Origin: Closterium sp. NIES-65
Lineage: Eukaryota > Streptophyta > Zygnematophyceae > Desmidiales > Closteriaceae
NCBI GenBank assembly: GCA_948144175.1
Contig: CANXME010002010.1
Coordinates: forward strand, 186,001-250,000
Reading direction: 5' to 3'
DNA: 64,000 nucleotides
This document shows positions 31,982-43,560 of the stretch, in pieces. The notes below the pieces were generated by a model that worked only from the letters and a program-made list of their open reading frames with translations, was not told the DNA's origin and ran no database searches. Both the position numbers and the translations under genes were made by a program. The first letter of the stretch is position 1; the number at the start of each line of letters is the position of its first letter.

Positions 31982-34900
31982 CTCCCCTTCGCTTCTGGAG
32001 TGTTACTGCTGGTGACGTGGCCTTGTCCAGTCAGCATCATGCAGTATTCGAACTTCTGCTTGCCGAGTTTCTTGGTCAAGTAATCGGCTGCCATCTCGGA
32101 TGTTGGACAGTATGACAGATCGAGTTTCCCTTTTTCTATCTCGTCCTTCACGAAGAAATAGCGCAGGGCGATGTGTTTCGTCCTGTTTGCGAAGCCGTTT
32201 TTGTTGGCGATGCGAATTGCTGACTGGTTGTCGCAGAACACGGTGAAGCTGGGTAACTCGGCTAGCTTCGCTTCTTCCAGTAGTTCGCGAAGGTAAAGTC
32301 CCTCCTTGGTGGCTGAGCAGAGTGCAATATATTCTGCTTCTGCTGAAGATAGTGCGATTAACTCCTGCTTGCTCGACTGCCAGGAGATAGGACCGATAGG
32401 CTCAAGGCGGTAGACATAGCCGGTGCGTGAGCGCCTGTTGTCGGTGTCGCCGGCGTGATCGGCGTCGACGTAGCCGATTAGCTTAGTCGGTGTAGCTGCG
32501 CTCTTGTGGTAGGTTAGCCCGATCGTCGCGGTGCTGACGAAGTAGTGGAGAGCGCGATCAAGTTCCGCCAGGTGTTCAGCTTCAGGCTTCTTGAGATAGG
32601 TGGCGAGCTGACTTGCGGAGTAGGATAAGTCAGGACGGCAGGTGACGGCGGCGAATAGCAGGCATCCGAGCTTCTTCTGATAGTCGCGTATGCCGGCGGG
32701 CTTGAGTAGAGTAGTTCGTTCCTTCTCGGTTCCTGATGTGTAGCGGTAGGGCGTGGAGATGGCGCTTGGTGTGAGGCTGAAACGTTTCGCGATGGTGTCG
32801 GCGTATTTCTCGGCGCTTAGATAGATGGCGTTTTCTTCTTCGCGGATGTTGAGCCCGAGGTACTGTGTAACGGTGGAGGAGACCGTGAGCGTGAGGTCTT
32901 TCTGGAGCTCTCCTTCGAACCACGTGGCGATGCCGTCGGTTGACCCAATGTAGAGGAGATCGTCCACGTAGACGATCAGGAGAACGTAGTCGCTTCCCTT
33001 AGTGAGGCGGTACATGCCTTGGTCGTGAGGTAGTTGACTAAAGCCGATGCGGATGAGACGGGCGTGCAGGTACTGCTGCCACAGTCGCGGTGCCTGCTTG
33101 ATCCCGTAGAGCGACTTAAGTAGTTGACAGATTCGGTTGGGTTCGCCGTGGGAACCGTGCGGGAGCTCGACGTAGATTTCTGCATCCACAGGTGCGTAGA
33201 GGAAGGCATTCGCGACGTCGATCTGCCGTAACTTCTTCTTCTTCATGGCGGCAATGGCGAGGAGAATTCGGAGTGACGTGTGGCGGCTGACTGGAGCAAA
33301 GGTCTCGGTGAAGTCTCGTCCTTGCTCTTGGTCGAATCCACGTACGACCCAGCGTGCTTTGAATTTTTCGATCGTGCCGTCTGCTTTCGTCTTGATGCGG
33401 AAGACCCATTTCCCGGTAAGGATGGTTTTGTTCCGTGCCACGCTTACGGGAACAACCTTCCAAGTGTTGCGTTCCTCTAATGCCTTCAGTTCTCTATCCA
33501 TGGCTTCACGCCATTTCTCCCTGTGTTCCCCCCCCAGAGCCTGCTGAACCGTTGCAGGCTCCTTAGGAAGCGAGCTGCGTGTGTTCCCGTGGACTGCGGT
33601 GACGAGGCCGAGGATTTGCAGCCCAGTCTGTGAGTATCGAGGGAGTTCTGGATCCTCGGGATAAGCTGCTTCGTCTCCCGTTTCTGGGTCGGGCATGAAA
33701 TTTGGCCCTACCCTTTCTGCTTCGTTGGTGTTGACTGTCACAGGTGTTACGTAACCATCGTCGGCGAAACGGTAGAAGATTTCGGCGTTGTTACTGTCGC
33801 GAGGATTATCCTCATCCATGGGCACGTCGACGGAGCAGTATGGGAGAGGTTCGGCTTCTTCTGAGGTGTTGTCGACGTTCTGTTCATCCCAGTCTGCTTC
33901 GTCCGCTGCTGACGCGAAGGCTCGGTCACCACGAAAACCACTGGTGAGGTCCCGATTCTCGTGCAAGTTGGCGAGGTACGTCTGAAGGGTGAGTCTTTCG
34001 TAGAAGATCACGTCACGTGCTGCTACTGTTTCCTTTGTGTGGACGTCGAAGATTTTCCATGCGTTGTAATTTTTCTCGGTGCCGAGGTGTAGTCCCCACT
34101 GTGCCCGTTGCGAAAATCTTCCTGCTCGTGCTTCTGGGGGTCTGTACTGTACCATGCACCCGAAAACTCGTAACATTTTCGTGCTGCCCTGCTTCCCTGT
34201 CCACAGCAGATGCGGTGATGCGTTGTTCGGGAGTGACGACGACGACAACAAGTTGTGTAGCATGACAGCGTGGTCCATTGCTGCTGGCCACTGGTGGTTG
34301 GGTAGCCGCATGCCACGTAATAGTTTGCGCATGCTGTTCTGCAGGGTCCTGTTCAGTCGTTCTGCAACACCTTGCTGCTGATGTGCGTAAGGAAGGGAGA
34401 GGAGTTGCTTGATCCCCCTTTCCGCCAAGAACTGCTTGAAGCGGTGAGAGGTGTACTCGCCACCTCCGTCTGACTGGAATTTTTTCAGTTGTGTTCCAGA
34501 CTCTCTCTCTGCTATCGGTAGCCAGGCGGCGAATGCTGCGAGCGCCATGTCGCGGCTGGGTAGGTTGCGATGCCAGACGTATCGAGTGGCGGCGTCGATG
34601 AAGGTGATGGTGTAGTTGTAGTTGACTTGTCCTGGCTCGCGATTGTAGAGGATGTCGCTGTAGACTTTTTCGAGTGGTGCGTACGCTGGAGCGCTCGGGT
34701 TGTGATGTGAAGCAAACGGTCGATGAGGTAAGTCAGCTTCGGGACATATAAGGCAAGTCCCTCGTGCCTTCTGGAGTTCTCTGCCATCGGGTAGAAGTAG
34801 AGAATCTTTGTCAAGGACTCCTGCTCTTATCGTGTTATTCAAAACCGTGTTACTTGGATGTCCTGTTCGTGCGTGCCAGATCTCTTCAGAGGCACGGTGT

Positions 34901-37206
34901 CCAGGTGAACGCTGATATGCGTCGGAGTTGGAGTAAAAGCTGGCGACGAGGTTGGCGCTTCGGTGGACTTCACGTTGAGTCGGATTCAGCTGTTTCGCGG
35001 GTGTTGGTGGTGCTTCGTCGACTATGACTGGTGTCGTTGTTCCTGCTGCTGCTGATGTTGTTGCTGCTGCCGATGTTGTTACTGCTGCTGATGTTGTTGC
35101 TGCTGCCGATGTTGTTACTGCTGCTGATGTTGTTGCTGCTGCTGATGTTGTTGCTGCTGCCGATGTTGTTACTGCTGCCGATTGTCGAATTGTTGCTAAT
35201 GCTCGTGTTCGTTCTGCTTCAGGAATGGTGTGCGAGTACCAGAAGCCTCCTGGGCTGAAGTCGGGGTCGAGATCCGGAGGGTGTGTCCAGTCAGTGAAAT
35301 TCACGATGGCGTCGCTGTCTGCAGTGCCCAGGTCAGGAACGAAGTCGAGGACGAAGACGTTGTTCTTCAGCACTGCTTTCCCGATGTAGAGACCGCCTCT
35401 CCCGTGGTAAAGTTTGAACTCCTGGGTCGTGCTGTCGGCTTCCAGATGAATTCCTTTCGCCATCAACTGGCTAACGCTCAGTAAGTTGTAGCCGAGTCCT
35501 TCAGCGATGAGTACCTTAGACATGTGCAGTATGACATTTGTTTCTCTTGACTGAAGCTGTACCACTCCTTGTCTTCGTGTGCGCAGGTTTTGGTTGTTGG
35601 CAACCGTGATGATCACTTCCCGTTGGAGTCGATGTTCGCGTTGTACGAAACGCCCGGACGAGCACATGTGTTGCCCGCAGCAACTGTCCAAGAACCAGGT
35701 GTCTTGGCCGGACGGTTCACTTTGAGCGATGGCGGCGTACGTTGGATTCGGCTGGAGTAGCTCACGGCGAGGCGTTCTGTTGTCAAGCTCTTCTTCCGGT
35801 GAGTAGTGTGGTGGTGATTCGGTTGTACATGAATCGGTTATCTTCGTCATGCAGTTGATTATATTTCTTGCTCCTTGTGCAGGTTGTCCGGGTGAAGTCG
35901 TTGAAGCTTGAATAGTGGTCGTCGCACTTGCTTGTGTTGAAGCCATTTGGGAGCTTGAAGGTCGAAGTTGTCGCTGTGGTGCCGTTGATTGCTGACGATT
36001 CGGGCAGTGTGTGCGCGGGTGCCCTGAAGTCTTGCAGATGTGGCAGAAGGGAGGTACTATCTTCGGTTGCTGCTGTCGGTTGTTATAATTGCTGTGTCGT
36101 CGTTGAGTGTGGAATGCGAACTCTGATACTGTCGTTTTCTTCCTGTGTCGTTCTTCCTGCAGGTCCATATCTTGCTGCTCGGCATGTATTTCGGCGCAGA
36201 GTGCAGCTTCAGAGATTCTTCCGTGGGCTCGAAGAATGGCTTTGGTGGCGCGCCACTGAGGACCAAGCCCACCAATGATGACTGTCACGAAGGCGTCTTC
36301 AGAGATTGACCCTCCGCATCGAAGCAGCTTGTCGCGCAGTTCGCGACATCGGCTGATATACGCCAGTCCTTTTTCTCCTGGTTTCATTTCGACTGTCGTC
36401 AACTGCGCCATTAACCTGCTCTGGTTTACACTGTCTGTTGCTTGATACAGGTTCTTCAGATGGCTGTACGCGAGCTCCGCCGAGTTGCCGAAGGTCCGGT
36501 AAGAGCGAATGTTCTGCTGCTGAGTTGGTGTCACATTCCTCAATAGGATTGTATACGCCATCATTGATTGATACGTATACTGCTGCTTTTCATATTGTGT
36601 CCCGTTGGCTGGATACTGCAGGGACCCGTCGAAGAAGCCGAGTATCTGCGCGCCCTCCATCATCAGCTCGAATTCAAAGGACCAGGTAAAGAAGTCTTTG
36701 CCGTCGAAGGGTCTTGACGTTTGCAGTTTTAAGACGTGTGCAAACTGCGACTGAACTTGAAGTGCGTCCAGTGGTCTTTCTTGTCCAGGTGAAGGTTGCG
36801 GGTGGGGCACGAAGCTGATTGACCCGCGCTCGTACGGAGCAAAGGTAGGTTGCTGCTGCTGGTTTCCTCGCGCATATGACGACCCATCAAGACTCATGGG
36901 TGTCGCTCCGTTGTTGCTGTTGTGTGTTTGTGCAGGTCCCGACTGCTGGTGTTGTTCGTAGAAGGACATGAAGGAGAAAAATTTCTCCATCATGTTCTGG
37001 TCAAAGTCCGAAGGGTGGTTCATGGGGGTCTCGGTTGACGTTCCTCTTGGTCTTGTTGCCGTGCCTTCTTCTGTCTGCAGGCCAGAGGCTGACGGTGGAG
37101 TAGGAGTAGTGCCCGAGGAGCCATTAGGGGAGCTCCTTTCCTTGTTTGTTGCCATGTCTTGTAATGATATTGAAAAAAGAGTAGAGTTTCCCTTGTCTGC
37201 TCTCAT
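31960..37206 (-). CDS. Cop4 Gag-Pol polyprotein, 1,748 residues, intact
   Basis: Single-frame copia polyprotein. Approximate residues: capsid (UBN2-like) 150-350; zinc knuckle CHICKTSGHPRTHC at about 388; protease FLDSCCGQHM at about 506; a TTSAA repeat about 690-730; integrase zinc finger (WHARTGH, then CLIC) about 778-830; core with YSDI about 852, FQSDGGGEYTS about 911, GVAERLNR about 946; RT from about 1,228 with KWVFRIKTKADG and VYVDDLLYIG about 1,410; RNase H with GYVDADHAGD about 1,584, SSAEAEYIAL and CDNQSAIRIA. The first ATG overlaps the PBS; MATNKERSS at residue 18 is an equally possible start. The protease has Cys after DS where Gly is usual. Otherwise nothing is missing. Confidence 0.96.
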   Translation of the reverse strand: MRADKGNSTLFSISLQDMATNKERSSPNGSSGTTPTPPSASGLQTEEGTATRPRGTSTETPMNHPSDFDQNMMEKFFSFMSFYEQHQQSGPAQTHNSNNGATPMSLDGSSYARGNQQQQPTFAPYERGSISFVPHPQPSPGQERPLDALQVQSQFAHVLKLQTSRPFDGKDFFTWSFEFELMMEGAQILGFFDGSLQYPANGTQYEKQQYTYQSMMAYTILLRNVTPTQQQNIRSYRTFGNSAELAYSHLKNLYQATDSVNQSRLMAQLTTVEMKPGEKGLAYISRCRELRDKLLRCGGSISEDAFVTVIIGGLGPQWRATKAILRAHGRISEAALCAEIHAEQQDMDLQEERHRKKTTVSEFAFHTQRRHSNYNNRQQQPKIVPPFCHICKTSGHPRTHCPNRQQSTAPQRQLRPSSSQMASTQASATTTIQASTTSPGQPAQGARNIINCMTKITDSCTTESPPHYSPEEELDNRTPRRELLQPNPTYAAIAQSEPSGQDTWFLDSCCGQHMCSSGRFVQREHRLQREVIITVANNQNLRTRRQGVVQLQSRETNVILHMSKVLIAEGLGYNLLSVSQLMAKGIHLEADSTTQEFKLYHGRGGLYIGKAVLKNNVFVLDFVPDLGTADSDAIVNFTDWTHPPDLDPDFSPGGFWYSHTIPEAERTRALATIRQSAAVTTSAAATTSAAATTSAAVTTSAAATTSAAVTTSAAATTSAAAGTTTPVIVDEAPPTPAKQLNPTQREVHRSANLVASFYSNSDAYQRSPGHRASEEIWHARTGHPSNTVLNNTIRAGVLDKDSLLLPDGRELQKARGTCLICPEADLPHRPFASHHNPSAPAYAPLEKVYSDILYNREPGQVNYNYTITFIDAATRYVWHRNLPSRDMALAAFAAWLPIAERESGTQLKKFQSDGGGEYTSHRFKQFLAERGIKQLLSLPYAHQQQGVAERLNRTLQNSMRKLLRGMRLPNHQWPAAMDHAVMLHNLLSSSSLPNNASPHLLWTGKQGSTKMLRVFGCMVQYRPPEARAGRFSQRAQWGLHLGTEKNYNAWKIFDVHTKETVAARDVIFYERLTLQTYLANLHENRDLTSGFRGDRAFASAADEADWDEQNVDNTSEEAEPLPYCSVDVPMDEDNPRDSNNAEIFYRFADDGYVTPVTVNTNEAERVGPNFMPDPETGDEAAYPEDPELPRYSQTGLQILGLVTAVHGNTRSSLPKEPATVQQALGGEHREKWREAMDRELKALEERNTWKVVPVSVARNKTILTGKWVFRIKTKADGTIEKFKARWVVRGFDQEQGRDFTETFAPVSRHTSLRILLAIAAMKKKKLRQIDVANAFLYAPVDAEIYVELPHGSHGEPNRICQLLKSLYGIKQAPRLWQQYLHARLIRIGFSQLPHDQGMYRLTKGSDYVLLIVYVDDLLYIGSTDGIATWFEGELQKDLTLTVSSTVTQYLGLNIREEENAIYLSAEKYADTIAKRFSLTPSAISTPYRYTSGTEKERTTLLKPAGIRDYQKKLGCLLFAAVTCRPDLSYSASQLATYLKKPEAEHLAELDRALHYFVSTATIGLTYHKSAATPTKLIGYVDADHAGDTDNRRSRTGYVYRLEPIGPISWQSSKQELIALSSAEAEYIALCSATKEGLYLRELLEEAKLAELPSFTVFCDNQSAIRIANKNGFANRTKHIALRYFFVKDEIEKGKLDLSYCPTSEMAADYLTKKLGKQKFEYCMMLTGQGHVTSSNTPEAKGSVGNNKS
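35035..35190 (-). repeat. Coding trinucleotide-rich repeat in Cop4 (TTSAA units)
   Basis: GTTGTTGCTGCTGCCGAT-like 15- to 18-bp units, encoding runs of TTSAA between protease and integrase. Keeps the frame open. Confidence 0.85.
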
Positions 37207-37210
37207 ACCA
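37199..37210 (-). other. Primer binding site of Cop4
   Basis: TGGTATGAGAGC on the minus strand, directly after the 5' LTR. It differs from the initiator-Met site TGGTATCAGAGC at one base, the same variant as in Cop5. Confidence 0.85.
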
Positions 37211-37636
37211 TGTTGGGCTGAGATAGCCCCTTAGGATCTTTGCAAGGGATAACTCTAGGTGAAGTAGTTGTAATAGCGGAAGCGTTTAGTGAAGAATTTG
37301 AACCGACCTTGCACTGGTGTGTGAGAGCAAAGTTGATTGAATTAAACAAGCAAATACAAGGATTTATATAAGAGTACAGGGAATAGATAACTGTATTGCT
37401 GTTGCGGTTCGATATAGCGCGACTCGGGCAACTGCTCTGTAACGAGTCAGTTGTGTGTCCTTAACTGTCGCGCTGTAATTGTCGAGTCAAAGGTCAGCGA
37501 CCTTTGACTTTCTCGTAACCTCCAGGCGGTTACCCTAACCTCCGAGGTTGACTCGATGCTTCGATTGGGACTGCTTCGCTTGGTACCTTGGATTTTGATA
37601 CGACAGAAGCGCACTTAGGACTTATTGTTTCCAACA
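37211..37636 (-). repeat. 5' LTR of Cop4
   Basis: 426 bp, one mismatch to the 3' LTR, TGTTGG...CCAACA. Confidence 0.96.
37362..37370 (-). promoter_or_regulatory. TATA box of the Cop4 5' LTR
   Basis: TATATAAAT on the minus strand, about 150 bp before the LTR end. Transcription would start some 25-35 bp further toward lower coordinates. Confidence 0.6.
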
Positions 37637-37641
37637 TACGG

Positions 37642-37858
37642 TACATTGCCAATCATGGGTATGAGAAAATGAAAAGTAAGCTCTATGCATCACCCCCGAA
37701 GTCACCCAAATTCAATGATTCTCCCAATTGGGTTGCTTCTTTGCAACTTGAAACTCCAAATGATCGCCAAACGAAGCCAATATCGGAGGCAAGAAAAATC
37801 AGGTGGTACTTATCATGAGCTATGGAAAGAAGAGCACGTGCTTTGCGTGCACTGTAGT
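37642..37858 (-). other. Spacer, probable 3' UTR of the minus-strand gene
   Basis: Non-coding and AT-richer. It lies just downstream of the stop at 37,859-37,861. No polyadenylation signal could be singled out with confidence. Confidence 0.4.
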
Positions 37859-40800
37859 TCAAGGCAAATCGAGCTTTTCTGTTTCATCTGTGCCTTGGCT
37901 CTCTCTACCCCTATTCCCACCACCATCCACCTCTTGACTGCACCACTCGGAAACACCTTCCTCATTCCTGACGCAACCTAAAACTTGTTCCTGGCTCTCC
38001 ACATGCCCAACCTCCTGGTTCTTCTCACGCCTTTCCTGCTGATCCAAATACTCCGGCACTGACTCATCAACGGGACCAAGAGCTTCCAGGTGAAGGTTGA
38101 AGGCTTCGAAAAGCACCGAAGCAGCAGCTGCAGCACAGACCGGGTCAGCAACAGCAGGGAAGACAGGCAAAGGGTCAACAGAGGCAGCAGCAGGTGGTTC
38201 TGCAGGGTGGCGTGCTCTTTCATTTTTCCCTGCTACTGCAATCCCTCCTACAATATCCCCTGCTACAGTCTCCTGTGCTACAGCATCCCTCACTACAGCA
38301 GCTTCCACTATAGTCACCCCAGCCACAGCATCCATTGGGCTACAGCTGTCAACCTGAACCTCGCCTTCCTCCACTCCCTGTGCATCATTTCTGTAAGCAT
38401 CACTGCGACCAGCATTAGAATCATTGCCATCAGCATAGGCACCATTACCAAAATCACCAGTAGCACGAGCGGAAAAAACAGCAGCAGCACCAGAATTCAC
38501 AGCAGAGGAAGCAGCAGCAGTAGCAGTGGTGGCAGCAACAGCATCACAATTATCAGTTCTAGTATCTTCCTCTGTCTCTTCCGGTTCCCTGCTTGCAATA
38601 CCACCCCCCTTCTCATGCCTGTTCTGAGACGTCTCAACACTGATGTTGAAAACAGTCAAAACGCCACCAGCAGTACCATGTGCTTCACACTCACTGCTTC
38701 CCTCCGTGCCTTCCCCCACCACCTCCCCTTCTTCGATCGAGACACCCATGTTCTCGTTACACACATTCCCTTCCTCTACCCTCCCGTTCCTTATGGTCTC
38801 CTCCTCCCCTTCCTCTCTCCTCTCTCTCTCTGCTGCACCCTCCCCTTCCTCCACCGACACACCCCCATTCTTGCTACGTCCACCTGCCTCCACTTCGTCC
38901 CTCCCATTCCCACTCAACTCCTCGTCTCCCTTGTCCCTCCCAACCGTCGTACAGCCATTGCCCTCCTCGTGTCTCTGAGTCTTTCCCGACACCTCTTCTC
39001 CCTCCACCCTCCTCCCATTCTCCACGCGCCCTTCACTTTCCTCCTCTTTATTGCTCGCATGTCCAAGTTCAGCATCGGGTGTCACCCCTCCGTACTCCCC
39101 CTCCGTCCCTTCATGGCCCCCCTCATGCCTCTCCTTTTTCTCACCACACTCATCTGTGTCCTTCTCACAATTCAACTCCATTCCTCCTCGTCCTCCTCCT
39201 CCTCCTCCTCCTCCTCCTCCTCCTCCTCCTCCTCCTCCTCCTCCTCCTCCTTCTCCCCCAATTTCACGCTGACAGCTCGACGTCCTTGCAAAATCTGCGG
39301 GAGTAGCTGCCGCGTCAGCAATTAGAGGATCTGTAACATCAGCAGGTGGAGGGGGTGCCACGTCAGCAGCTAGTGGAGCAGCTGTCAGGGTCGCAAGTGG
39401 CTGGGGCAAAGCTGGGGAAGGTTTATTTGAGAAAGGAATATATGGGGAAGGATTATTTGCAAAGGGCTTATCTGAGGATGGGTTATTTGGAACAGGCTTG
39501 TGTGGGGATGGCAGCGTGCAGAGGGGTTGGGAAGGTAGGTGCTCCTCTGATGCTGACGTGGAGTCTCTAAACCCAGCTGGCGACTGGGAGTTTTTTAGGT
39601 TTGCCTGAGCTGCAGTTTTAATAGGCGACTGGGAGGACTTGAGAGGCGACTGGGAGGACTTGAAAGAAGCATCTTCCGAAGGAGAGGAGCTGATCACTAT
39701 AGGCAAGGACAGAAATGTGCCTTTTACTTCCCTGCTCTTGGACAGGGGAGGTAGGGCAGGAGGAAGAGGGGAGGCAGCAACAAGAGCAGTCTGAAGAGCA
39801 GGTGCAGCAGCATTAGCAGCGGGTGCAGCCGTTGCTCCGTTGCTCTCCACATTATAGTGCAGCCTTGGGTGCTTTGCAGGCATGGCAGCAGCACATCCGT
39901 CCCCACCGGCACCGGCATCTAGAACGTCCAGCGCCCACCTCTTCCGCCCCCCTGCTCTCACACACCCACCACCTTCCATGGCAGCACTGCTAGCTGCACC
40001 AGTGACACCACCAACACCAGCAGCAGCAGCAGCAGCAGCACAAGTAGCAGCAGCACCACTAGTAGCAGGAGCAGCAGCAGCACCACCACCAGTAATAGCA
40101 ACACCAGAAATAGCAGCACCAGAAGCAGCATTAACAGCACCAGCAGCAGCACCAGTAGCAGCAGCACCAGCAGCAGCAAAACTAATAGCACCAGCGGCAG
40201 CAGCACTAACTGCACCAACAGCAGCACTGACAGAAGCAGTAGCACAAGTAGCAGGAGAAGTAGTAGCACCAGCAACACCAGCAACACCAGAAAAACTAGC
40301 AACACCAGCAACACTAACAACACCAGCAACACTTACAACACCAGCAACACCAGCAGCACCAGCAGCACCAGCAGCACCAGTAGCAACAGTAGCACCAGCA
40401 GCACCAGCAGCACCAGTAGCACTTGTAGCAGCAGCAGCAGCATGAGGAATATCCAGATCCGCACGTTTCCTCTTCTTCGCCTCTCGCTCTAATCTCCCTG
40501 CCCCTCGTTCTCTCTCCTCCACTCCTTGCGCTTTCACAACACCACCTTCCACGTCACCACCTTCCACTTCACCACCTTCCACGTCACCACCTTCCACGTC
40601 ACCACCTTCCACGTCACCACCTTCCACTTCACCACCTTCCACTTCACCACCTTCCACCTCACCACCTTCCACGTCACCACCTTCCGCAAGTCCACCAGGA
40701 ATCACTTTCAGAATGTGAATGTCATGCTCCTGCTGCTGACACTCTGGTTGCCGCTGCTGCCACTGCCCCTCCTGCTGCTGTTGCTTCTCAATACCAGCAG

Positions 40801-43204
40801 CCATACAGGCAGCACCAGCAGCACTTGCTCCTAAATCACCAACTGTACTTTCTCCTGCTGCCCTGGCCACAGCACCATGGGCTGCTGCTGCACACCCAAG
40901 AGAGCCTACACACGGCACAGCATCAACCCGGGAATGGGTGCAGCAATCTTTGGGGGCTGCTTGACTGGCTTCCGTGCTCTGGTGCTCTGAGGCATGGCTT
41001 GGCCCACCACACGTGTTGCTTGACGCACGCTGTGCGTGCGAGCGGGCATCTGCTTTGGGAGTCCCAGCAGCACCAAATGCGTGTAGCGGAACAACGGCAG
41101 GTGAAGGGGCGGAGAGGAATGCGACAGGAGTGCCGAGGGAAAAGGACAAGCAATGGTGCGGCAACGAGGGGCGCAAAGGCAGAGGGGCAGCAGCAACAGC
41201 AGGAGGAGGAGGAGGAGGAAGAGGAGGCGGGTTGCTAAGTGACTGGTGTGGGGTCGATTCGAGAGGAAAGTTTTCACGACGAGGGTTTTCAAGAAAAAGC
41301 ATTTCAGGAGGAGGGTTTCCAAGAGGAGGTTTCTCAAGAACAGGGTTTTTAAGTGGCAACTTCTGGCTGCTTTCACTCACTTCTCCCTCTCCTCTCTCCC
41401 CTCCCTCTCCTCCCTCCCCTCCCTCTCCTCCCTCCCCTCCCTCTCCTATCCCTCCTCCCTCTCCTCCCTCTCCTCCCTCTCCTCCCTCTCCTCCCTCTCC
41501 TCCCTTTCCAACCCTTTCCCTCAACCCTTCATTTCCCCTGCACTTAAATCCCCTTTCACCTTCTCTTCCCTCTCTTTCCCCACTCTGCTCTCCACCCTCT
41601 CGTCCTTTTCTCTCATCGGTCCCCCCTTGTTCCTCATGCTCCTCCCTTACATCAATAACCTCCCTGTCCTCGCTTCCCTCTCCCCCTCTCCTGTCTCCCC
41701 ACTCGCTTTCCTCGCCCACCTCTCTTCCTTCTCCCACTTTCCTCTCTCCCCTCGCTCCCTCTTCCCCACCTACTCCACCCTCCCCTTCCTCTTGTTCTCG
41801 GACCACCTCACCTGCCTCTCCCTCCTCTCTACCATTTTGCCTGTCCGCCACATCTATCCACTCCTTTCCCTCTCCCGTCTCTGCCCCCTGTCTCTCCTCT
41901 CCCGCCTCTCCCTCCGCTTCCGCCTCGCTACCAGGTTCTCTGTCCGCCACAACTCTCCCCTCAATTCCATTTCCACCCTCCCCCTCGTCTATCCAATCTC
42001 CCTGCTCGCCCTGCTCTCGCGCACCTCTCCCATCATCCCTACATGTAACCCCTACCCCAGAACCCCCTCCGATCAGACCTGTGGGGCTTGCCAAAGGCAC
42101 TTTGTCTGGCTGGAACCTGAGGTGCTGCAGAGATTGACTATTGTTTCTCAGAGGCACTCTCTCACTCCTCACACTCGCTCCTCCGCTCTCTTCGTCTTCC
42201 CCACACGCCATCTCCTCTCCACCCCTCACGTCCTCTTCCACACCCTTCTCGTCCTCTCCTCTCGCTACAGTTCCTGCTGCTGTTGCTGCCGCACCAGCAT
42301 GATCACTCGTACTAGAGTCCCCTGGCCTTGCTGCTGCCAGTGCCGCCGCCACTGATGCTGGAGCTCCAGTAGGAAGAGGCACGGCGACATGAGGAACAAC
42401 AGCAGGAGGGAAAACGACCGCAGTGTCTCCTTCAACCACGTCAGATTCTACTGGTCTTGCTGCTGCTGATGCTGCGGTTGGTAGTGGTGCTGCTTGTAGT
42501 GCTGCTATCGGTACTGGTGCCTCTGATGTCGCAACCACTACCTCCCTCTTCGCCTCCGCTCCACTTTCTGTTTCTGTAGCTTTTCCTACTGCAGCCCCTG
42601 CACAAGACACATAATCCCTTGCGCCCACTACTGCAGCTGCTCCCACTGACCTCCTTGAACAAGGTAAATCACCTCCCGTGTCCCCTACTCCATCTGCACG
42701 TTGTGCATCACCTGCAAGGGGAAGTTCGCCCCCTGTTCCACCAATCAAAGTCGCCCCTGCCCACACTCCCTCTCTCAACACTGCAGCACCAGCACCAGCC
42801 GCACCAGCCGCACCAGCAGCAGCAGCAACAACCACGGTGTCTGCAGCAGCAACCGTGATGCCAATCCTTTCACCCAACACCTGAGAAGGACCATCGACAG
42901 AAGCATCAGCAGCACCATCACAAGCACCAGCAGCACCATCACTAGCACCAGCAGCACCATCACTAGCACCAGCAGCACCATCACTAGCACCTGCAGCACC
43001 ATCACTAGCACCAGCAGCACCATCACCTGATGCATCAACACCACCAGCACCCACACCAACCGCAGCAGCAGCAGCAGCAGCACCACCACCACCACCAACA
43101 GCACCAACAGCAGCAACAACAGCAGAAGCAGTACCATCAGCAGCATCAGCAGCTGCAGTAGCAGCACCAGCAGCACCAGCAGCAGCACCAGCGGCAGCAG
43201 AAAT

Positions 43205-43247
<43 letters not shown>

Positions 43248-43508
43248 CCAGCGGCAGCAGTAGCAGCAGTAGCAGCAGCAGCAGAAGCATCAATAGCAGC
43301 AGCACGGGCGTGGGGATGGAGAGATGCAACTTCCACAGGTACATGCGAGGCCTGCTGTGTGCCCAGCCCTGTGCTCAAAGCCTGCCGGGTGCTGTTGTGC
43401 AGTGCATCGCTGGATGTTGAACTTGTGGGCGGTGCAGTGCTGGGCAGTGGTTCAGAGGGGTATGCCTTTGGAGGTACCATGAGCCTCTCCATCAACCATG
43501 ATAGCGGC
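37859..43508 (-). CDS. Last exon of a large low-complexity host protein, function unknown
   Basis: The frame is open for about 1,880 codons from a proposed acceptor (TGTGTGCAG before base 43,508) to TGA at 37,859-37,861. I do not recognise the protein. It starts PLSWLMERLMVPPKAYPSEP. Then come poly-Ala and GAAGASD repeats, a long Glu/Gly-rich acidic part (EGGEGGEGG near 41,430), Pro-rich KPPLGNPPPEM motifs, ten or so EGGDVEGGE units (40,530-40,690), a basic KKRKR nuclear-localisation-like stretch (about 40,470), SSQSPLKSSQSPIK (about 39,640), a Gly run (39,180-39,250) and an acidic C-terminus. No catalytic domain was found. A disordered nuclear scaffold or regulator is an inference. Such a long open frame through non-repetitive parts argues that it is coding. 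Confidence 0.65.
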
Positions 43509-43560
43509 CTGCACACATGGGGAGGTGCGGCATACATGTCCGTGCATGCATCCACATGTG

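Larger units (their letters stand above)
31551..37641 (-). mobile_element. Cop4: intact Ty1/copia element with TACGG target duplication
   Basis: Both LTRs are 426 bp (31,556-31,981 and 37,211-37,636) and differ at one base that I can find (A/T in ATTGAAATAA versus ATTGAATTAA). TACGG at 31,551-31,555 and 37,637-37,641 is a perfect 5-bp target duplication. PBS, polypurine tract and one unbroken 1,748-codon gag-pol frame are present. This is a recent insertion and a candidate for current activity. It landed directly beside the MITE: its target site shares the MITE's right-hand TA. Confidence 0.97.

Noticed and set aside
38090-39325. Long plus-strand open frame opposite the minus-strand gene (also 40,974-42,355)
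   Set aside because: Its composition (Ser/Thr/Pro/Leu runs) is what the antisense of Glu/Gly/Ala-rich codons gives; the minus frame is far longer and continuous.
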